DNA from: Bacteroidales bacterium
Lineage (GTDB): Bacteria > Bacteroidota > Bacteroidia > Bacteroidales > Muribaculaceae
Length of the DNA stretch: 17,690 nucleotides
Assembly (NCBI GenBank): GCA_004552725.1
Contig: SFNM01000088.1
Coordinates: 1 to 17,690 of the forward strand
Reading direction: 5' to 3'
The stretch's first letter is position 1, and every line of letters starts with the position of its first letter. The position numbers were made by a program, and so were the translations under genes. The notes beneath the pieces were generated by a model. The model had not been told where the DNA came from, searched no databases, and saw only the letters and a program-made list of their open reading frames with translations. Positions 14,158-17,690 of the stretch are shown here, one piece after another.

Positions 14158-14664
14158 TTAGCGGCCAGGGATACGCAGAAGGTAGGGGAAGGGCTTGCGA
14201 ATGGTTATGGGCAGGGATTTGGAGCGGAGAGCGCGGATGGCGGCGATGGCATCGGCTGCTTCGGAGTGGGTGGATGTGGCTACGTAGTAGAATGGTTCGG
14301 CGGTTTGGAGCACGAAAGCGTTTTGGCCGGCGTCGAGCAGGCGTTGGCGGAGGCTTTTGGCTGTAAATTCTTGTTTGAATTGGGCCACGACTACGCAGTA
14401 GGCGCAGACGGAGTCGAGGGCGATGCCGCCGTTGGGAGCGGCAGCCACGCGTTGCACTCGGAGTTCGATGGTGTCGGTGCCGTCGATGATAGTTTGAACG
14501 TCCAACGGGCGACGGTCGGCGCCGTATATGGCGGAGGCTTCGGCTGAGGTGGAGTCGCGGTGGGCGATGGCGCGGTCGTAGGATTGGCGATAGTTCTCCA
14601 CGGTAGTGTGGCAGGCCGAGAGGGTAAGCGCGAGGGCTAAGATGGTGAAAATGAGGTGTTTCAT
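14158..14664 (-). CDS. SPOR-domain lipoprotein
   Basis: Small lipoprotein of 168 residues; C18 follows the lipobox LSAC after a hydrophobic signal. The C-terminal part (about 87-152, YCVVVAQFKQEFTAKSLRQRLLDAG to YYVATSTHSEAADAIAAIRAL) has the pattern of a SPOR domain, which binds septal peptidoglycan lacking stem peptides. The middle part is a short linker with no known motif. The ATG at 14664 overlaps the stop of the phosphodiesterase gene as ATGA, so it is translated from the same transcript. A role in the envelope or cell division is inferred from the domain only. Confidence 0.85.
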   Translation of the reverse strand: MKHLIFTILALALTLSACHTTVENYRQSYDRAIAHRDSTSAEASAIYGADRRPLDVQTIIDGTDTIELRVQRVAAAPNGGIALDSVCAYCVVVAQFKQEFTAKSLRQRLLDAGQNAFVLQTAEPFYYVATSTHSEAADAIAAIRALRSKSLPITIRKPFPYLLRIPGR

Positions 14665-15164
14665 ATAGATAGTTTGCCGAGTTCGATTACTTCGAGGTCG
14701 AAAATATTCGAACCGTCGATTTTGAGCCGAATGAGAGTGCGTTGGCGTTGCCAGCCGTGTGTGCCGGCGGCGCCGGGGTTGATGTGGAGGAGATTTAGTT
14801 CGTGGTCGAACATCACTTTGAGGATGTGGCTATGACCGCCCACGCAGATTTGAGGGCGAGCATCGATGAGCATGCGCCGCACGCCGGGCGCGTATCGGCC
14901 GGGGTATCCGCAGATGTGAGTCATCCACACTTTCACGTCTTCCACCTGAAAGTCAAGCACTTCGGGGCAGAGGCGTAGGATGGGGCCGTGGTCGATATTG
15001 CCGCGGACTGCGCGCACCACCGGGGTGATGGCGCGCAGTCGCTGCAAGGTGTCGAGGCATCCGACGTCGCCGGCATGCCAAATCTCATCGCAGTGAGCGA
15101 AATGGGTGGCAAATCGGTCGTCCCAAGTGGAGTGGGTGTCGGAGAGTATGCCTATTTGCTTCAT
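14661..15164 (-). CDS. YfcE/MJ0936-family metallophosphodiesterase
   Basis: Cytoplasmic phosphodiesterase of the calcineurin-like superfamily with two metal ions; natural substrates are often unknown. All metal ligands are visible in 167 residues: D9 and H11 in LSDTH, D33 in HAGDVG, N56 in VRGNID, H83 in WMTHICG, and H111/H113 in VGGHSH. NPGAAG (129-134) near the end is also typical of the family. It overlaps the C1 peptidase gene upstream and the SPOR lipoprotein gene downstream by ATGA each, so all three are probably made together. The N-terminus MKQIGILSDTH is the standard family start. Confidence 0.93.
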   Translation of the reverse strand: MKQIGILSDTHSTWDDRFATHFAHCDEIWHAGDVGCLDTLQRLRAITPVVRAVRGNIDHGPILRLCPEVLDFQVEDVKVWMTHICGYPGRYAPGVRRMLIDARPQICVGGHSHILKVMFDHELNLLHINPGAAGTHGWQRQRTLIRLKIDGSNIFDLEVIELGKLSI

Positions 15165-16354
15165 TTAGCGGGGATTATACCGGCGGGGACGGCTTTGCGG
15201 TTGACCATGATGCTGAGGGTTTTGGCCAGGAAGAAAGCGTCGGAGACGTAGATGTAGCCGTTGTACACTTGGTTTGTATCCCAGGAGTTTTTGACTTTGT
15301 AGTAGTGGTTGCCTTCTTGGTCGACGGCGGTGCCCACGATAACCATGCCGTGGTCGTCGGTGGTTTGCTGCGAGTCGAACATACGTTGGCGCGATTCTTG
15401 GGTGACGGTTTCTTCGGGCACGGGGCCGGTGAAAGCGTATCGTTCGGCCACGCGGTCCTTGTCGGAGAGGGTAGTCCAACGGGCGAGTTCAGTGCCTTCG
15501 AGGCCGCTTTCATCTTTGCCGGCGGGCATCAGAGCCACGCCCTCTTTCCATTTGAAACCGTCTTCGGAGACGTCGGCAGCCCAAGCCACGGAGTAGCCGT
15601 TGGCCAAAGCGTTGTCAACAGTGGCCTTGAGTTGGTCGAGGGTTACGTTGAGGTAGGGCGCATTGAGCCAGTTGTCAGGTATTTCGAGCGAGAAGTAAGT
15701 GCCGAAGGGGTGATGGGTGAAGGATGTAATGGCGATAAAGTCGTCGGGATTTACGCCGAGGCTCTTGGCGTAGGTTTGAGGAGTGAACGACTTGCCGTTG
15801 ACGGTGAACGATTCGGGCAGGACACCGAGGTAAGCGTCGAGCACTCCGGCCAATGCACGAGGCCACGCGGGAGTGATGTATTTGTCGGGTTTGGCTACCA
15901 CGGCGTGAACCAATCCGGAGAGGATTGCATCAAGTTCGCCGTGCATGTGTTTGTCTTCACCGTATTGGAGGCCGGTGTAAGCCTCTTCGGGCACGAGTCC
16001 ATAGTTTTGGATGCCCCAAATGACATCGGCGAACGAACCGCCGGGGGCGAAGTTGGCCTGGCCGTAGAGGCGCACGAAGCGGTCGGCTTTGGCTTGGTAG
16101 CAGTGACGCACTATGAACATTTCGCTGAGGTCAACTGATTGGCCGGTACGGCGCAGGATGTCGTCCTCGATGAATGACAGTCCGGAGAAGCACCAACATG
16201 TGCCCGACTTGTTTTGGTCTTTGACGGAGTTGGTGGGGATGGTGATTTGGTCGGTGAATTGGAAGCCGACCTTGGCAGAATCAGTAGGTTCATCGGCTGC
16301 GAAAGCGTTGAAAGCGAGCGAAGCGGCGATGGCAAGAGAAATGAAATGCTTCAT
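15161..16354 (-). CDS. C1-family cysteine peptidase (bleomycin hydrolase/aminopeptidase C-like), exported
   Basis: Papain-like peptidase of 397 residues with a signal peptide (MKHFISLAIAASLAFNAFA, cleavage probably near A19), so it likely works in the periplasm. The catalytic set is visible: Q47 and C53 in KDQNKSGTCWCFSG, H335 in TDDHGMVIVGTA, and N356 in KVKNSWDTN. The arrangement with a long insert between the Cys and His parts resembles bleomycin hydrolase/aminopeptidase C, which trims N-terminal residues. A second cysteine, C55, lies by the active Cys. The gene starts 38 nt after the radical SAM gene, with no clear promoter between them, and ends in an ATGA overlap with the phosphodiesterase gene. 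Confidence 0.92.
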   Translation of the reverse strand: MKHFISLAIAASLAFNAFAADEPTDSAKVGFQFTDQITIPTNSVKDQNKSGTCWCFSGLSFIEDDILRRTGQSVDLSEMFIVRHCYQAKADRFVRLYGQANFAPGGSFADVIWGIQNYGLVPEEAYTGLQYGEDKHMHGELDAILSGLVHAVVAKPDKYITPAWPRALAGVLDAYLGVLPESFTVNGKSFTPQTYAKSLGVNPDDFIAITSFTHHPFGTYFSLEIPDNWLNAPYLNVTLDQLKATVDNALANGYSVAWAADVSEDGFKWKEGVALMPAGKDESGLEGTELARWTTLSDKDRVAERYAFTGPVPEETVTQESRQRMFDSQQTTDDHGMVIVGTAVDQEGNHYYKVKNSWDTNQVYNGYIYVSDAFFLAKTLSIMVNRKAVPAGIIPAK

Positions 16355-16392
16355 AAGGTTAGTATAGGGTTAAATTGTTAATATTCAAATGT

Positions 16393-17175
16393 TTATCCAA
16401 CCACAGCCACATGAATGTCGGTGGCGGTAGTGATTTGCTTGGCGATAGCGTCCAATTCGGCACGTGGCACCTTTTGCAGCGAGAGTTCAGGGGTAGGGCG
16501 GTCGAGGCTGTAGAGTTGGATTTCGCGCGGACGGATGCGGCGGTAAGCCTCAATGAGAGCCTCGATTTCAGCGTTGGTGGAGTTGTCGACCTCGACGCCG
16601 TCGTGCGAGCCTCGAGTAATCATAGTTTGCACGATGACTTGTGGGCCTACGGTGGCGATGCGTTCGATGACGTGCTCGGCGGTGAAGTTGGGGTTGGTAG
16701 GGCGGTCGAGCAGAGCGATAGTTGAGTCGATGGCGCTGTCGAGTTTTAGGCAGCAATTGTCGATGCGGCGAAGTGCGTTGACCACTTCGGGATGGGTGAG
16801 CATAGTGGAGTTCGATAGCACTGTGACACCGGCTTTGGGAAAATATTTATCGCGGAGGGCGATTACATCGTCGATGATGCCCGGGAAAGCGGGGTGAAGA
16901 GTAGGCTCGCCGTTGCCGGAGAAAGTGATTACGTCGAGCGATTGTCCGGCGGCGTGCATTTCAGCGAGTTTGGCTTCGAGCAGTCGCGCCACTTGTGCGC
17001 GAGATGGGATGCCGGAAGAACCGTGGCCTTGGGCATTGTACCCGGCCTCGCAATATAGGCAGTCGAACGAACAGATTTTGCCATCGTTGGGCATAAGGTT
17101 CACTCCGAGCGAAGTGCCAAGGCGGCGCGAGTGAATAGGCCCGAAGATGGTGTGGGTATAAATTACGGTTTGCAT
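16393..17175 (-). CDS. Radical SAM protein of COG0731 type
   Basis: Fe-S enzyme that uses S-adenosylmethionine radical chemistry; its substrate is unknown. From the ATG at 17175 it has 260 residues. The [4Fe-4S] motif is C35, C39, C42 in KICSFDCLYCEAG, preceded by FGPIHSRRLGTSLGVNLMP, which marks the COG0731 group (related to TYW1-like proteins). The SAM-contact GGE-like segment is FSGNGEPTLHP (about residues 92-102). A TTG at 17184 is in frame but would only add three residues. The upstream AT-rich gene ends 5 nt before this ATG, so they are likely cotranscribed. No gene nearby suggests a substrate; a tRNA-modification role would be guesswork. Confidence 0.9.
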   Translation of the reverse strand: MQTVIYTHTIFGPIHSRRLGTSLGVNLMPNDGKICSFDCLYCEAGYNAQGHGSSGIPSRAQVARLLEAKLAEMHAAGQSLDVITFSGNGEPTLHPAFPGIIDDVIALRDKYFPKAGVTVLSNSTMLTHPEVVNALRRIDNCCLKLDSAIDSTIALLDRPTNPNFTAEHVIERIATVGPQVIVQTMITRGSHDGVEVDNSTNAEIEALIEAYRRIRPREIQLYSLDRPTPELSLQKVPRAELDAIAKQITTATDIHVAVVG

Positions 17176-17180
17176 AATAA

Positions 17181-17690
17181 TCAACTTGCTGTGGCAGAAT
17201 TTTCTTTTGAAATCGAATTCAACAATTTTATCTCGGACTGTGTTAATTTAATGTCGGTTAAAATGCCGGCATTAGCTGTTGCAATTATTACGTCTTCCTT
17301 GGCTGAAAGAAGTTTATAATCTCGCAACTCCTTAGTATACAGGTTCTCTGTGTTTATTGCTTCTCTAACGCCTGTGTTGGCAGAGATAATCAGCAATCGT
17401 AATAAGAAGTAGGACAGATCGGGATCATCGCTGAAATCCTTCTCCTCTACGGTCACGTTTTCATCAAGGTAAAAACCATAACCTGAGATGTCAAATGCCG
17501 ACATAATGCGCTCCAACTTGCTATCATTCCGGCCTTTAAACAAGGGAATCTGCACGATTACGCTCTCGTGTTGCAAGCTATCGATAAAAGCGTTTGGCAT
17601 ACCCGCGGTAATCATCTCGCCGGCATAGTTATATGCAGTATTATTGCTGACATAAAGCACAGGCTCTTCGATTGACCCCACACGGTGGGC
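17181..17690 (-). CDS. Unrecognised AT-rich gene, 5' end beyond the window
   Basis: The frame is open to the right edge of the window, so the N-terminus is missing; the first available in-frame start is GTG 17681, and codons continue upstream of it. The visible 166 or more residues contain VLYVSNNTAYNYAGEMITAG, SVIVQIPLFKGRNDSK, YGFYLDENVTVEE and DLSYFLLRLLIISANTGVRE. No signal peptide or membrane segment is seen in this part. The family is unknown to me. Compared with the neighbours the DNA is clearly richer in A and T and uses different codons, which suggests recent acquisition. The stop TGA at 17183-17181 lies 5 nt before the radical SAM ATG. Confidence 0.7.
   Translation of the reverse strand, partial: AHRVGSIEEPVLYVSNNTAYNYAGEMITAGMPNAFIDSLQHESVIVQIPLFKGRNDSKLERIMSAFDISGYGFYLDENVTVEEKDFSDDPDLSYFLLRLLIISANTGVREAINTENLYTKELRDYKLLSAKEDVIIATANAGILTDIKLTQSEIKLLNSISKENSATAS

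Noticed and set aside
15269..16138. 289-codon plus-strand frame opposite the C1 peptidase
   Set aside because: Antisense shadow, Gly/Val/Phe-rich, no domain; the peptidase has all catalytic residues.

Overview
The window looks like a chromosomal segment of a Bacteroidota bacterium, most likely order Bacteroidales; a Muribaculaceae-like genome is my best guess but is inference. The grounds are four promoter candidates with the Bacteroidetes-type TAnnTTTG -7 box (three also with TTTG 19-20 nt upstream), the mnmG-apt-uvrC order, lipoproteins with acidic residues after the lipobox cysteine, an Ig-like lipoprotein of a Bacteroidetes type, and remnants of accessory genes typical of this phylum. A perfect 18-bp palindrome matching the ParB site parS lies just after mnmG, which suggests an origin-proximal location.

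Layout. The left part (53-10450) is transcribed rightward: mnmG (tRNA wobble U34 modification), parS, apt (adenine salvage), uvrC (nucleotide excision repair), a LolD-type ABC ATPase with its own promoter, a small lipoprotein ending in a strong terminator, a DegT/DnrJ-type sugar aminotransferase, purB (with an in-frame internal deletion), a low-molecular-weight protein tyrosine phosphatase overlapping purB by ATGA, the SRP RNA gene with promoter and terminator, and queF-queC (7-deazaguanine pathway to queuosine). The right part (10836-17690) is transcribed leftward, so the two blocks converge near 10.5-10.8 kb. In transcription order it holds an unrecognised AT-rich gene cut by the window edge, a radical SAM protein of the COG0731 type, then a C1-family peptidase, a YfcE-like phosphodiesterase and a SPOR lipoprotein joined by ATGA overlaps, and then pfkA with a large Ig-like lipoprotein overlapping by one base.

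Two stretches of almost 390 nt without an intact gene hold decayed accessory genes: the end of an antitoxin-like gene plus the first 20 or so codons of an AbiEii-type toxin (10477-10735, minus strand), and the 3' end of a Bacteroidetes AAA-ATPase gene (13907-14085, minus strand). These appear to be relics of mobile or defence-type cargo.

The most striking observations are the PurB protein lacking about 35 residues that normally carry two active-site histidines, the parS palindrome, the terminator hairpin ending just before the aminotransferase start codon, and the two gene relics. I see no intact mobile element, CRISPR array, tRNA or rRNA, and no clearly new multi-gene system; most of the window is core metabolism.
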